Assembly: GCF_017654505.1 (NCBI RefSeq)
Contig: NW_024472118.1
Coordinates: forward strand, 1 to 64,000
DNA length: 64,000 nt
Direction: 5' to 3'
Origin: Polyodon spathula
Taxonomy: Eukaryota; Chordata; Actinopteri; Acipenseriformes; Polyodontidae
A program made the position numbers and the translations under genes. The notes under the pieces are model-generated. The model saw only the letters and a list, made by a program, of their open reading frames with translations. It ran no database searches and was not told where the DNA came from. Of this stretch, positions 14,801 through 28,823 are shown one piece after another. Every line of letters starts with the position of its first letter. The first letter of the stretch is position 1.

Positions 14801-17317
14801 CACAATGGAAGCTACGTAAAAGTAAATTCAGAGCTGTTTTAACTGCATACGAGGCTAAAAATCTGGAAAATTCAAAAGTCAATGAGATACTAGCCAGGGG
14901 TGAACCTTGCAGGGCCTATCTGGAATCTGTAGTTAGCTGAAACAGTCTTAAAAAGCTCACAGCAGTGCCAGCTTTGACACGTTTATGTATGTGAGGCCAT
15001 AAGAAAAGCAGAACAATGCTACTATCAGAGGGACGAACGGACAACACAAAGACACTGCACATTCCCCCATCTCATATTAAGGATGCCTGGAGATAGAAAA
15101 AAAGCCGCTAAAAGTTTGGTTGTGGGTTTTAAAGCGCCCTTCCTTGTGGGTATGTGGAGCCGCCCTTATTTACAAGGATACTGGAAAGAAATCTGCATTT
15201 GGAACCGGGGATGATTGAGAGTAATTGACCCTAATTGACAATTTGAAAAGCTGCTTGCAGATATAAGCAGGGCTGGGACTCTCTCTGTAGGAGGTAGGCT
15301 GCAGGAGAAGCTTGTGTAGTAAGCAGTTTGAGCACTCAGAAGTGCTGACGAGAAGGGCTGTGTCCAAATGCTTCCCTTGATCTTTATAGCGCAACAATAC
15401 AATCTCCTGTATTGTGTGCTTACTGCTCTGGTATATCTTCTCATGTACAGTTATTATATAAATGAAAAGTTTTTGGGATGTGCACAAAGGGTTAAACGGT
15501 TAAATATCCTTTTTTTCAGGACAATTAGATACAAGCAAGGATGGTCAGGATAAAAAGCCCTTCAGCTGTGTAGAAAAAAAGTAAACACTGTGCAGTAAAA
15601 ATTGATATTGATATTGATAATATCTTTTATATGGATATAATGAGTTTTAATATGTTGATTACATTCTATTGTATGCTTGCCCCAGATGTTTGGGAGCAAC
15701 TGATTTTTTATTTGTTTGCAAACCAAAAGTAGTAAACAATAAATTGAAACAGGAAAATTAAAGGATGGCGCCATCCACCCCATTGACTAGACAAAGACTT
15801 TCAATGCATAGTGCATAATCACCAGGCAGAAGCCAACTCGTTCATGCCTTTCTTTATCTTCCCTCTCATAATTAATCCTTACGAGGTCTAAGGTTGCAAT
15901 TCAACATCGCTAGGTAGGCTGCTGCCAGAGGCCACTCTGCAAGGATGTAATATGTTAATAGGAACTGGATTATGTAATTGTGTTGTTGCTTATTGTTTCC
16001 CGGTACTGATTGTTACCTATGGTATTTTTATACTGAAGGATTTTACTTGGATTTCCGGGATTAACACATACAGTACTCTCACTAATCCAAACTGATCTAT
16101 AATCTGAACAACTAACATAATGAAATGCTGCAAGCGGCTGCATGCTTGAATGCTTGAAAGCTATTTTTTAAAATGGGACAGATAGTGCCAGTATCAATAC
16201 TCAGAAAAACACGCCAATCTGAGTAGAGTCTGGTCCTATCTGGTTTGGCTAAACGACAGTCTCCTGTAGTTGTCCTGGTTTCTGTTGTCCATCTCCACCC
16301 CAAGGTCCTCGTGTAACGTACTGGATTAGCAGCGCAAGAGGCAGGAGACGGTCTATCTGCTGACCAGAAACAGCACAAGCAGGGCTGAAGTGAGCATCTC
16401 CACATTGCCCAAGCCTCTCCTGGAGGAAACACTTTCTTCAGGGATTGAAGGGGCAGCTGAGTTTCCACGCCCTTCCCGTCTTTGAAGTCTTGTTTTGAGA
16501 CTTCGGGCAAGGATGTCCAATACAAAGTGTCGAATAGTTTGTGTAGTGATGCACAGGCTGTTTGCAAATACACTTGTATTACACGATGCTAATGCGAATT
16601 TGCTAGCATTTGTTGCAATGTGTGTGCTATTTCTTTAGCACCCTGTTCTGTATGCCCAGGTTGCTCTAATACACAAGAACTTGTAAGTGTTTCTCTATGT
16701 TCAGCAATACAACATGCACGCCTCTCTAGTTTTCCCTGGATTGAAGCTATTTGCAGATTAAAGCTATCCCATACCTATGATCTCAGCATAACGCAATTAT
16801 GCATCAAGATTTACAGCACCTGCCAAGCGCTATAAAGGTTCCGACTAATAAGTCCTATTTCAGTAAATTAACTTTTGCCCTGTAGGTATCTTCATGTTGG
16901 AATGGTTATTATCTGGAACTAATAAATCGTCTACTTGCCTCTATAAAACAGTACTGTACAATATAAAACACAGAGGTGTATATGTTAATGTAATTATTCA
17001 ACAGTGGAACAAGACCAGGCAGTGTGATGCAGAGGCTTGATTCTGCGGCTTCTATAGATAATGGATCCCCTCCAGGCAGGGCGGCACAGTGTATATAACT
17101 GTGGTAAACACAACATTATCGGAGAAATTGGAGGCTACAGAAGAGAAGAGTTGCCTTCTTTTAATCCCGAAAACATTTAAGTTTTTCTCAGTTTTTCTCT
17201 GTTTTAAATGGCTCCACAGAGAGTTATAGCAGGGTGGGGTCTGGATGTGGCCATTGTCTACTCTTCCTGGTTCCTCATGTGACCTTTCAACTCTGTGACA
17301 TGTATAACACAGAAGTC

Positions 17318-17345
17318 GGGGATGGGGAGGGGGGGAGTGGGGGGG
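17318..17345 (+). other. G-quadruplex-forming motif
   Basis: Four G-runs of 4, 4, 7 and 7 bases separated by AT, A and AGT. This meets the G3+N1-7 rule. It lies on the plus strand, which is the template strand of the MAN1C1 intron. Confidence 0.8.
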
Positions 17346-20300
17346 TTAGAAACACAAACAATTGCCAGGCAACAAGAATTCTCCTCTGAAGGATGTAGTT
17401 ACATGTATATAGAACAAAAAAAAAAATCATCCCATTCAGTGCTGTAGAAAGAGAAAGCAGAGTGCTTACAAGCATATCTAAAATAAAACAGATCAACATG
17501 TGGCTTCCTCCTACTGGGTTTGCTCCTGTGCCCTGATATTAGCTACCTTTCACAATAAATATATCTTTGTACCACTAGCACCCCTCCCTTCGAGGATCTT
17601 GCATTAAAAGTTTCAGTTTGTCATCTGTCTCTGAAGCATATCATTTTTGTATGTCCATGATGCAGTTTTAGTAAACATCTGGAAGAGCACTTGGTGTGTG
17701 GCATAGACTGCATATAGATGGCCTGCATTACAGGAACTATTTCTCATTCTGTCACAAGGGCAAAACCACAAAACACAAATAAAGCAAAAATAAAACTCAC
17801 AAAAATAAAGTTTCCAGGATGGGCAATGCCTTCACTGGATCTTACTTTTAAGTTTTTGGTGTTTGTTGTGCTTTTTAAAACAAACACCAACCTGCTTCCT
17901 CAGCTCCCTCCTCTCCCAAATGAGAAGCTGAGGCCTCCTTTTATATCAGGTGGCTGGGCACCAACACATCCCACTTACAGTACCCACTACTCCCAGAGGA
18001 CCGAGCAACACTCAAGGTATTTTTAGCATGTCATTAGAGGTCATTGTGCAACTATAATGATGATGAAGAATCGAATTAAGACCATGTGGATTTCGCCCTA
18101 CTGACTGAATCTGGTGACAAAGTGGCCCTGCCTCTCCAACAACTGATTTCCATTAAAACAATTATGCCGTAAAAAAACACCCGCAAGCAGAGTTGACTAG
18201 CAGACAGAATGTTCTGTGTTTTTCTAAAAAGTTTCCAAGTAATGTGTGTAGGTACCCACAGTAGGAGAAATATTTGTAAATGGGTACGCTTCGCACATTC
18301 CTCACTTGGTAGGGTTGTTTATTAGAGCCCACAATATGCATGTCTCTGACACATTTTCAATTTAACAAATGTAAAAAAAAAACAACATTTTATTTCATCA
18401 ATACCTGCACAGAAAACTATGAAACTGTCTTGGACTTTTAAAAATACAATAACCACCTCACAGAAGAAAACTGCACCTAAATTAACCTGAAAGCTCTTGA
18501 TTCAAGATATCACTTACTTACTCTGCACAATGCCAACTGCTTCACTTAAGGGTCTACAGACTGTGTGCAAACAAAACAGTACCATTTATTGGCTGTGTCC
18601 AATTCACAAAGAAGCAGGCAAATATAATACAAATAAGAATACAAACTAAAACATCAAGGAACTGTTCCACTACACCACTGCTGAAATGAATTGCTTAAAG
18701 TCCTGCTACTGAATCTTAGGCGACATTAACAGCCACTTCTGCCTACTAAACAATACCTGGGCTGAATATATATATATCCTGTATCAAGGACTTTTTTAGT
18801 ATACTGTATGTATTTGTATAAATATATCAAGACAACAGTGCACATCGCATTTGGCATCTTGATTTCCAGAAGAAAAGATGAAACTGAAATTTCTATGAAG
18901 TCTTTGTTTTCTTTGGATGTCATGTTGCATCTAAGGTTGCTTCAACCCAGCTCAATATAAACTCCCGCGCAGAATCACGACAATGTGTCTGTTTGCATAA
19001 GTTTCCACAAGAGGAGTGTCGCTGGTGCATTGCTGAAGCCGTACATATAAAGAGGCACAAAAAAGGCATGCAGCTTGTGCTCCACCCAAAAGGCATTTAA
19101 AACCAATCAACTAGACTGTGCAACTCGAAATGGTAAGGGCTAGAGCTTGAAACCCAACAAGAGAGCAAACTAATCCCTGAATGTGACAAACCTGGAAGAG
19201 CATTTAGAAGACGAGTCATCGTCTGGCCTGAAATTGCGTCTCGCTGAAAAATAAAAAATAAAACTCTGCTTCGTGCAAAATCACTTGAAGGAAACGAAAA
19301 TCAGGACTATGTATCTTCATTTTGAGCAACTATGAATAAAGCTATCCCACATAATCCAAAGCAGCCATTTACCAAACAAAATTAATGCAGAACACCAATA
19401 CCAGAATGCTAACGTAGGCTAAAAGAGCCACAAGACATCTGGAATCCACAAGTGATCAAGACGCAAAGCTAGGTATGCTTCAATGCCTTACATCACATGT
19501 CCATGTCAATTTTGATCAAATGCGTGCAAACAATAACGAACATATATCATTAATTTCTGAGACCAATCAGAAAGTATGCATTGAAGGGTAGTGATTCTGA
19601 AAACCTCACAAGTATATGAATCTATATCAAGCTTAATCACAATTTAATGATCAGTTTTCAAGGTGTCAGAAAATGACGTACAGCAATCTACTGATAAACC
19701 TACACTGTGATGAAGACATGCACACATCATTAACACTCAATCAAAAGATTTGAAGGTAAACTGTGAAGAAATTAGGTCACAGAGACAACCATTGTGACAG
19801 GAAGCCTTTATCAATGTCTTCAATTAAGTCAAAATGCCTTCTTGATTTATCTTCTTTGATGATCTGCATCCAGCATGGGGGATAATGAATGCAGATTGTG
19901 TTACAGTCCAGAGGACATACAAATCTAGGCTGAAATAGGCTGCTATCTCTCCTGGAAAAACTAACAAGGGCAGAGGTTGGGTAAAATAAAATAAGCAGAC
20001 TCTCCATCACAAACTCAAACTGAAGGTTAAACAAATAGATATCTGAGATCAGTTCACCTTTGCTCGGGCTGCATGACAACAAGCAAAGAAAATCATCCCA
20101 GTGTTCGGGGCAGTTTGGGGAATGTGCAGAAAAAAAACAACCAGAAAGTTGAAGATTTTAGTAGATTTGGAGGGTCAAGGATCACACATCCTGGGGTCAC
20201 ATATTCAAGAAGCTGTGAAATATATTTTTAAAGAGAGTATGGGAAATCCCTCTCGCATGCTCTCGTATGAACGGGCTTAAGACCTGTGTTGGCAGGAGCA

Positions 20301-22099
20301 CTAGATTGTAGATTAGAACAGTGATCCACTGTTACAAAGCTATAGCAAGTGCCCTCCCCTCTTTATCCTTTAAACAAAGCTTACTTACTGAAAGCCTACC
20401 AGAACTTTTCCAAATGGGTAAGTGTGCGCTAACATTCATTCCACCCATTACTGTATATCTCAAATGCCTCAACCCTCCCCAAGCTTTAGGTTGAAAACAT
20501 GCCTGAGATAACCAGCTAGAACGTATAGTCATCACTATAGAGATTTCAACCCATTGCTGGTATGCACAACAATGCAATTATAATGTGCCATGCATGGCTC
20601 CTCTCACAGCCCCCTTATCTATAATAAAATGAATTGACTGGATGTTATTCTTCTGTGGGTAGTAGAAAAAAAGACTGTGCTAAAATAAAACACTTGTGCG
20701 ATCCCTCTCTGCCAGACCCATCAGCCACAAAACTGGAGCGTCAGCACTACAGCCAAAGAAGAAGAGGAGGCTGGATGAAAACACAATGCAGTCATGTCAT
20801 AGCAACCAAGCATTTCAAACTCTGCTTTTTGCTTGCATTAGCCGATAATTAGTTGCTGTATTAATTATTCTATTATTTTACACATGTTGCATGAATATGC
20901 TTCCATGCAAGTTGAGAGAAGGGGGTTGAGCTACTGCAGGGCAACAGAATGCCTCTGGATATGTGATATGTTTACTGTGAGTGAGACCTTTTCATTAATT
21001 TATACATTAGTGAGGAAATGAGCTGCAGTAAAAATGATTGGCCAAAAAAGAAAATTAAAAAATGCCTGGGAATTTAATAGCAATTTCAGATCTGTGATTT
21101 ATCAAGTTATATCCCCAAAAAAAACAGTGTTACTTGTTATTAAGTCACATTATGTTTTCCTTACATTCATTCTTTTTTTAGTGATTTGTCTTTGAGCCAC
21201 AGACACAGACTCAAAATGCAGCCCAATTCCATTTAGCGGCACAAAAGCCATTCTTACTTTTTTTTTTATTGAGAAATACAAAAAAAGAAGTGAACGTGCT
21301 GTCATGAGGGGGTTTCCTGAGGTATAAATAACCAAAGGGTTGTCTTTTTTATTTTTCAATTTCGATTCTGAAAAGGTGTTGCTGCTCGCAAAGTTTATAC
21401 TTCTTTAACTTTGTCTTCTGAAGGTCACATGGTACTTACAGTAATTACCTCACCCGATCAGAGAGGCTGGTATGGGTCACTGGCACTGCTGCTGCGTGCA
21501 ATACAGAACGCTCAAGGGTCACTCAAAGTCAGCACAACAGCCTCTGTGGGAGGACAGCTGTTATAAACTGCAGAGAGAGCAAAGGACTGCAAAAAGCTAC
21601 CTTTCCCAGTACAAACGTGGCAATGGGTCCATTGACAGCACAGCGACAACAGTCTGTTTAAATTCATAGCTGAAGCAGCACATAACTGACTTTTTAAAAT
21701 CCAGGACCTTAAAAAAGAAGAACGAAAAACACTTGACATATAATAGCTGTAACTAGGGGACAACTTTCCCTCCCTTAGTAGCCCCGGTAGCTATCTATTT
21801 AATAAACGATACGGTCATACTAGTGGATATAAAGCCTACAGGTTAAAGGGATGAAGACGTCATTAAAAACCAAAAAAAATGATGGGCAACTCGATTACAG
21901 GACAAACATCAAGGGTCACGAGGGCACTGCAGCCAACACCATCTGTTAATGCCTTTAATAAAAGCCCTTTACTGCTTTATATGAGACCACCACTTCTCTT
22001 CAGGAGGGTGTCCAGCCTCCACATAAAAACCAGAATCCAGTGTTTTCAGAGATGCAACAAAACACCCCCTGACAAATGGTGTTCTTCAGTTTGATAAGA

Positions 22100-22130
22100 T
22101 TTTGTTTTGTTTTGTTTTGTTTTTTACAGC
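22100..22130. repeat. (TTTTG)n pentanucleotide repeat
   Basis: About five copies of a TTTTG unit followed by a T-run and ACAG. No exon follows that I can support. Confidence 0.85.
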
Positions 22131-23507
22131 AGCCGTGAAAAGCGGACAAGCAATTTTATGACCAGCCTGTAAATTTAGCAGTCGTCCGCTTCTAGAGCTA
22201 GATTCTCAGGAGTAGGAGCTGGTAACCTGCACCCTGTGTTGATCGCTGCATGTTTAACAGGCAGAATTGAATGACCGAGTTCTTTAGGGCCTGGTTTAAT
22301 TACTGCAATGTAATAAATGAGGTCACGTTTGGAACAAAGATCTGGACTGGAATTGGCTCTGTTGCCTCTCCTTGATCTAGACAGGAACATTCTCAAAAAC
22401 AACTACCATGAATAAACCGTTTCTCAACTCAAGCAAATGTACGGTATTGGTTACTCATCCTTCCATCTGTTGTCTCCATTTAAGCTGAGGTCATTATGCT
22501 TGCATTAAACACAGAGATGCACCATTCTGTCACTGACAGACCCATCCAGTCATTTTACTCAAGTTATGCTAAACCTGACAGGTTTTTTTTTTGTTGTTGT
22601 TATGCTACTGAAGAACAAATGCAGCCCTTTAGTATTTAAAAGCAAACACTTCCATCAACTGACAATAAATACATCACTGTCAGTGTCATGTGCACAGCAT
22701 TTGTTTTTTGTCATGGCTGCAACATCCTTTTATTTTTTCTTTTACCAACCCCTCAAAACAAAAGTAATCATTTAAAACCTGACAGGCCCACGTGATATAT
22801 TTCAAATGAGAGGCTCCAGTACTGCAAGCATACACAATATTATCACATAATGATCCTACAAATCATCTTTAATCAAACACCCTAATCAAGCCTTCCAATT
22901 AAAGACTCGTTTTCAATGGCGATTCTTGTAACAGAAGTCTCCTGCTAAATCTGCATTACTTAGTATGCTTCCCTTGTGAATTGTTTTCCAACACGCATAC
23001 AGCATATCAACTTTATTCCCTGCCTGCTTAGGATTTTGCAGATCTATTGTATTTCCTTTTCGCCTCAACAATCATATAGGTCATCCAAACAGGTATGCAT
23101 ATTATAAGTCATGTCGTCTACAGGCATGAGAAATAAATCTCACATGATTGTTGTCCCATGAACAAGGGAGTAAATAAAATTCTTAACATGTATTTCCTTA
23201 CTGGTAACAGAATCCCAGATGGAAAAAAGAAAACAGCAGATGTATTTACGGGTTGCTGGGCTACCTCTTATTGTTTGAGAGTGCTGTCTCGGTCCATCTT
23301 CAGCTCGGTTGGGCTTTACCTAAACAAAAGACGTAAAAGCGATACGAGGTACCCTGTGACACCTATAGAGGTATATATATTAACACAATACTGTATTTTT
23401 GTGAGTGCCCTGGCAACACTTGTATGTGTTGTATTCCGGACAGAACACTAAACTCAGCTATCAAAGGGGAATTTGAAAGGCAGGTCTGAATGTCTCAGAT
23501 ATTACTA

Positions 23508-23862
23508 CAGCTGTGGCCAAAAGTTTTGCATTATATAGAATTTTAGGATTGAAACCTAATTAAATAAATATATATATATATATATATATAATTTAGATCT
23601 TTTATTTTATTGTTTATTATGTTAAACAAACTACAGAATGATATAACAAAAGTCTACTGGAAGCCATAATAGTAGTACAGTATTTCATATTATATTTTAC
23701 ATTTTTTCCATTTTCTCAGTTTTTTTGTGAAGCGTATGGAAAACTACAAAGCAGTATGTAATTCAATATGTTAACGGAAAATTATTCAGCAGGTTTCATT
23801 CGAATTCATGAAGCAAACCGAGTTAATTCCATAGGGTGATGCAGAATGTTTGCCCATAGCTG
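23508..23862. mobile_element. Tc1/mariner-like MITE, copy 1
   Basis: The left end CAGCTGTGGCCAAAAG is mirrored at the right end, where the reverse complement reads CAGCTATGGGCAAACA. The right-end reverse complement continues into GCATCACCCTAT. The left end is preceded by TA, the usual target site. Most of its length is similar to 45144-45477. There is no transposase frame, so it is non-autonomous and decayed. A (TA)n tract at 23569-23590 sits inside. Confidence 0.75.
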
Positions 23863-26734
23863 TGGCTACTTCTGCAGTGGTACCCAAGAAAACAAGGTTC
23901 ATATAATTTACTTGACAGTCTTCTAAATGTCAAGGCAACGGCAGCCCTCAACCAACCTGAAGGGGATCTGCTCTCTTCCTAAAAGGCACACCATCCTATT
24001 TTTAAAACGTGTTTTTCAAGAAGGATGTAGTGTGTCATGTGCAGAAGCCTATGCTACTCAGAAACCAAACAATGACCTGTTCCTTTAAATCTGAACCCAG
24101 CTGTGGGGCAGTGGCTCTTTCAAACGTCTCTCTTACATTTGTCTTGTTTCTGAGCTAAATAACACCAACAGCTTCCATTGTAAGTCGTCGGCCTCAATGA
24201 AATTGCTTTATTGATCAGTAGACTTGACCAGCAGATAAATGTTGCTTTAACAGTGAGTCTGTAATGACTAACAACACTGCGAGAGCTGCATCTACCCCAG
24301 ATGCACAAAAAAAGGAAATGGATATTGCTAATTAACAAAGTCAGACTACTGTGGAAGAAAAATCAGTTTAGAAACTTCTATGGGACTCTAGTGAACAAGA
24401 AACTAAGTTCGGTTACTTCTGATCTTCAGTCCTAAACTTGACGGGATACTTTGTAAAAGAGCAGCCGAGGACCCCCAAACCCTATTAGGTGTCAATATGC
24501 ACAGACTTGCAGGCACTTCTCACTGTTCATACGGCTTGTTATTGGCTTTCCAAAGACATAATTTCAATGATATTTATAAAGGCAAGACAAACATGCAAGA
24601 TTGTCCTTTCCGCTACTGTATACAGCAATACTATTTAGACCAAATATACTATTGGTATGCATCCATTACACTGAATAAAACTTCTCCTGTAAAGTGTTGT
24701 CTTTCTGTTTTTCCCTTTTCATTTTGTTGAAAATGTGAAAAGTAAAAACCTTGACTATGATGCCTAACGTTTAAATGCTCTTTTGACATGCCAGCACAGT
24801 GAATAAAATTAGCAAAAAAATACTCAATGAGATGACAGCATCACTTTTACTTCGGGCGGGGGGTATATTTATTCTGCAAACAATCCTGCAGTATTGTTCA
24901 TATTGCTAAGGCACAGGGTTTAGAGTACAGCAATTGAAAAGAGATTTAATGTAAGCCATCCTATAACTTTCTGGAAGTGTGTGCTCACGTGTAAGTGCCT
25001 GGAATGCTCGAGTTCCTCAGATCTGCTGTAGCACGTGATCAATGATTTCTACTTTTATTAAGTAGCCTGTAAGCTATATTTAGTAAAACTCAGTGTGATA
25101 TGAAGAAATGCCCTGTTTTTTTTTCATAGACTTGAGCTCAACCAAGCATGTATAACAATGGGACGGGTGGCACTGTGTTAGAATCCAAGCAGAAGGTACT
25201 GTAGCATAGAAAGCCCAGGCACAGATTGTGGGCACATTTCTTTTTGCTAGCCCAATGCCATACATAGCACAGTTCCTCAGATCCATTATATAAAACACTG
25301 TACATTACACAGAGTCAGGTACCTCTTTTACCCAACTCTAGTAAATCCACATTCGTCTGGATATTCCCAGGACAAGACTGCCCAGCCCTCTGCCAGGAAG
25401 ATGCTCAGGAAGGCTGCGTAATTAAAAGTAGAGGTCATTTCAGCTCTTCTTGATGTTTGACCAGTGCAGTCATTTTGATGCCTGCGATTTACTTTCAGGA
25501 TCGTTTCGAATCGGAGTAAACAGCAATAAGATAAACAAACATTTTGGAGGCGGCACAGAGCAAATAGTGAGCGCCAGATCTACCCTGGCAAAGTTTCAGA
25601 AATAACTTAGAATGCTCTGGATTGGGTACATCTCTCCAACCTTGCAATATAGCAGTCCCATTCACTGTGATCCAAGAAAAGTCAAACAGATGAGCAAATG
25701 ACAGGCTAATCAAAGCCTATCAGGACAATTACTGAGTTTATTTTACTCTAGACACATCGAATACCAACAGGATTTTTTGCAGAATTCTTTTCACTCCACC
25801 ACAGGTGCTACTCTGTCACTTTCAATTTGGTCTTAAGGGTAATACAAAGTATTTTTCAAACTGTTCTGGAAGGGGAGTGGTAGGACCTAAATGAAACTCT
25901 GATGTCATCAAAAGCTCAGTATCCCACTGGAAAATCAATCAAGTGTCTTTTTATTTCCTTCTATCTGACTGAACTGTTGGGGAAAACAAGTTTCTACATG
26001 CATTTAACATGTGAGGGTGTTAATATGCTGGCACCACTTGCCTGTTACAATTACATGTGGATCAAAAGGCACTAATAGTCAAATTATATAAATACAAGGG
26101 ATGCTTGGTGTCCCAATCAGTTAATGCATCAGTCTTTCACTTCTGAAGGCCTGGAAAAGAGTGAATGAGTCTCTCAATTCACAGTATTCGCCCCATCCAT
26201 ATCAATGCAATTGGCACCTGGGTAGGAATTCTCAAAAGCCTAGATAAAGCATCACAGTTGCATTTATTTATTTTTTAACGTGAATTCTTCCACACATTAA
26301 GGATGACGCACCCTGTGATTGAGGGAGGATACAAACTAGCGTACAGCAAACACAAATATGCAGGAGATAAGCTTAAGAAAGGCTCACACTGACAGGCCAG
26401 AAAACCAATTAATGTATTCAGTTTTAAACAACGTCAATTACCAATGAATCTGAAGCAAATGAACGTATTATGCAGGAAAAGATAAAGTGCCCACTGACGA
26501 TTACCTTAAGCAACCTTTGTGAGTGCTAGAACTACTGTGCCAACTCCCCAGCAATGTGTTCCAAGTCTGAAATGCACACACAGTGACAGATTAGTTTTTA
26601 AGATCGCATGGCACAGTACTGAACCATAATTATAGAAAGCCGCCTCTCTACTCCCAGTATCTTTATCTCAAAGCAAATTTCAGTCACATATTGTAGAAAA
26701 ATAGAGAATGTTTGTTTGCTGAAGACTTAACAGT

Positions 26735-26768
<34 letters not shown>
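26735..26768 (+). repeat. 34-base poly-G tract
   Basis: Uninterrupted run of G on the plus strand within the MAN1C1 intron. Such tracts form quadruplexes and are prone to sequencing and length error. Confidence 0.97.
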
Positions 26769-26770
<2 letters not shown>

Positions 26771-28804
26771 GTCAATTGTCTCGTCAAAAAAATCTCATGA
26801 GATATGAAGCAGCCTCAGTCATGTGATCAGAGGCTCTTGTAATTGTGGATTAATTATGCCAGGTGAAAGCTGGGTCTCCTGATATTTATCCTTTCATCAA
26901 AATAAAACTTTGTACAGGGAAAATCTGCAGATTTCCAACCTCGTCTTCTCTTAAGCCATTAAGGGAGGGGGTAATCATTGGAGAACGATCACTTATCCCT
27001 CCAGAACCATTTGAAATCCTTGAGGGCTCGCTGCCAAGTCGGTACCGTGTCATCCTGGCTTTCCATGGTAGCCTAACACTATGTTGATCGTGAGAAAGTA
27101 AATATGTTTATTACAGCAACTGTATTGCTTATTGGGAAAACCTTAACAGCTGTACACAACCTCTAAACCTTTTGAGAGAAAAGCATTGTTTGGAATCCAT
27201 GTCAATCATATCATTAAAAGACAGCTGAGTCTTGTGAATTTCTAGTAGCTTAGTAAAGGACTCGGCTTTATCAAATATTTGCAAATAGCCCATAGTTTTC
27301 TACCATCTATCATCTTGTCATGCCAATTAAGGAGCTGTTCTGTAAATAAGTTGGTGCAGCCTGTTAAAAACTTTTTTTTTTTTTTTTTAGAATAATTTTG
27401 CAATTAATTATAACAATGTAAAGCTTGACAAAACAGTTTTTGACCTAACACAGGCTGGCATACAAGACAACACGTCAAAAATACTGTTTGGCATTCACAA
27501 CTGTTACCAACGTGTTATCCTTAATAATGCAGTTAGATACTGTCTTGATTGTCCTCATGGATCCCATCCTTGCGACCTCACAAACTAGACTCAAGCAAGT
27601 ATTGGGAAACGTTGTGGTTTGTTTGTTTATTTTTGTATTAGAAAAATCATTTTCTTTTCACATTTAAAATTGTTTATAAAAATAAATGATTTGTTGTTTT
27701 GTGATTTGGTTGGGTACCCTTGCTCTCAGAAATGTAAACAGTCTTGGCAGTTTTATATATGCTTGTACAGCGAGCTTTCATGGAGGCTGAGCTGCTTGCT
27801 GCTGATAAAAGATCGGTTGCGCTGACAAGCAAATTCTGAGCCAGTAGCAGTGCAGCTTTTACACCAGTATTAGCCAATAAGGAGCTACCCTAACCGCACT
27901 TCAGGAAATGGTCAAGTTGACACTGACAGGCTTACAAACCTGAAAAGGAAGGGTCCTTAATATGCACACATCAAAGGTACAAAAAAATAATAAGATTCTA
28001 ACATAAACTGGCAATAAAATTACACCAGAAATGTGACTCAATGCGAGTGCAAAGTGAAAAAATAAAACACATTATTAAATAACCCATTCTGTATATCAAA
28101 TTCGTCATATAAATGCATTCCCATTAAACACTGGGAAGCCTTTAGAGCCGTGAGCAATGATTAATCTAACTTGTCAGCAAGGGTCGTGGTTCAGTTGTTG
28201 CCTTTCCCCAGCACCAGTTACTGACAGAGCAAAGAAAGAAACACATGTTGCGGTCTGTAAACAGGATGCTATAGAGCAACACTCCACCCTAGCACTTACT
28301 ACAGTGTCAGCATTGCAATGACAACTTCTGCAGAAAACACCCTCCACAGCCTCAGCTATTATCAATGCAGCAATGCAGAAAAGTGCAAACCCGAGAAGGG
28401 AATGTTTGGGAATAAAAGAAAAGGATTTGTGTACGGATGAGCCACGTTATGCAATGCTTTTCTGCACTGTAATTTGCAATACACTGGGGGGCGGACATGG
28501 GTCTCTCCGAAAAACAAGGATCTATTGATGCCTAACATGCAGCCTATTCATTTGTACATTGTTTGCTTATATTATCCCTGGCCCTGTACTCTTCAATTGA
28601 TCCATTGCTTCCTTTCTGTACATACACTCTACATATATTTTAAAGGCAGCATTTTACTTAGTGCTGCTTCCTGGCACCTCATCACTTCCTGAATTGTGAT
28701 TACTGTATAGTGACCTACAGTACAGCAAACGTAATAGAAGGAAGCACTTTATCAATAGCACTGCATTTGAGTGTTTCATAAAAACATCATCCAGCTTAAT
28801 ACAA

Positions 28805-28823
28805 GGGGGGGGGGGGGGGGGGG
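28805..28823 (+). repeat. 19-base poly-G tract
   Basis: Second long uninterrupted G run on the same strand, 2 kb from the first. Confidence 0.97.

Noticed and set aside
16112..16573. 153-codon minus-strand frame, the longest non-repeat frame in the intron
   Set aside because: The translation has no recognisable domain, biased composition or splice framing, and sits in slightly GC-richer intron sequence. It is likely chance or an old repeat.
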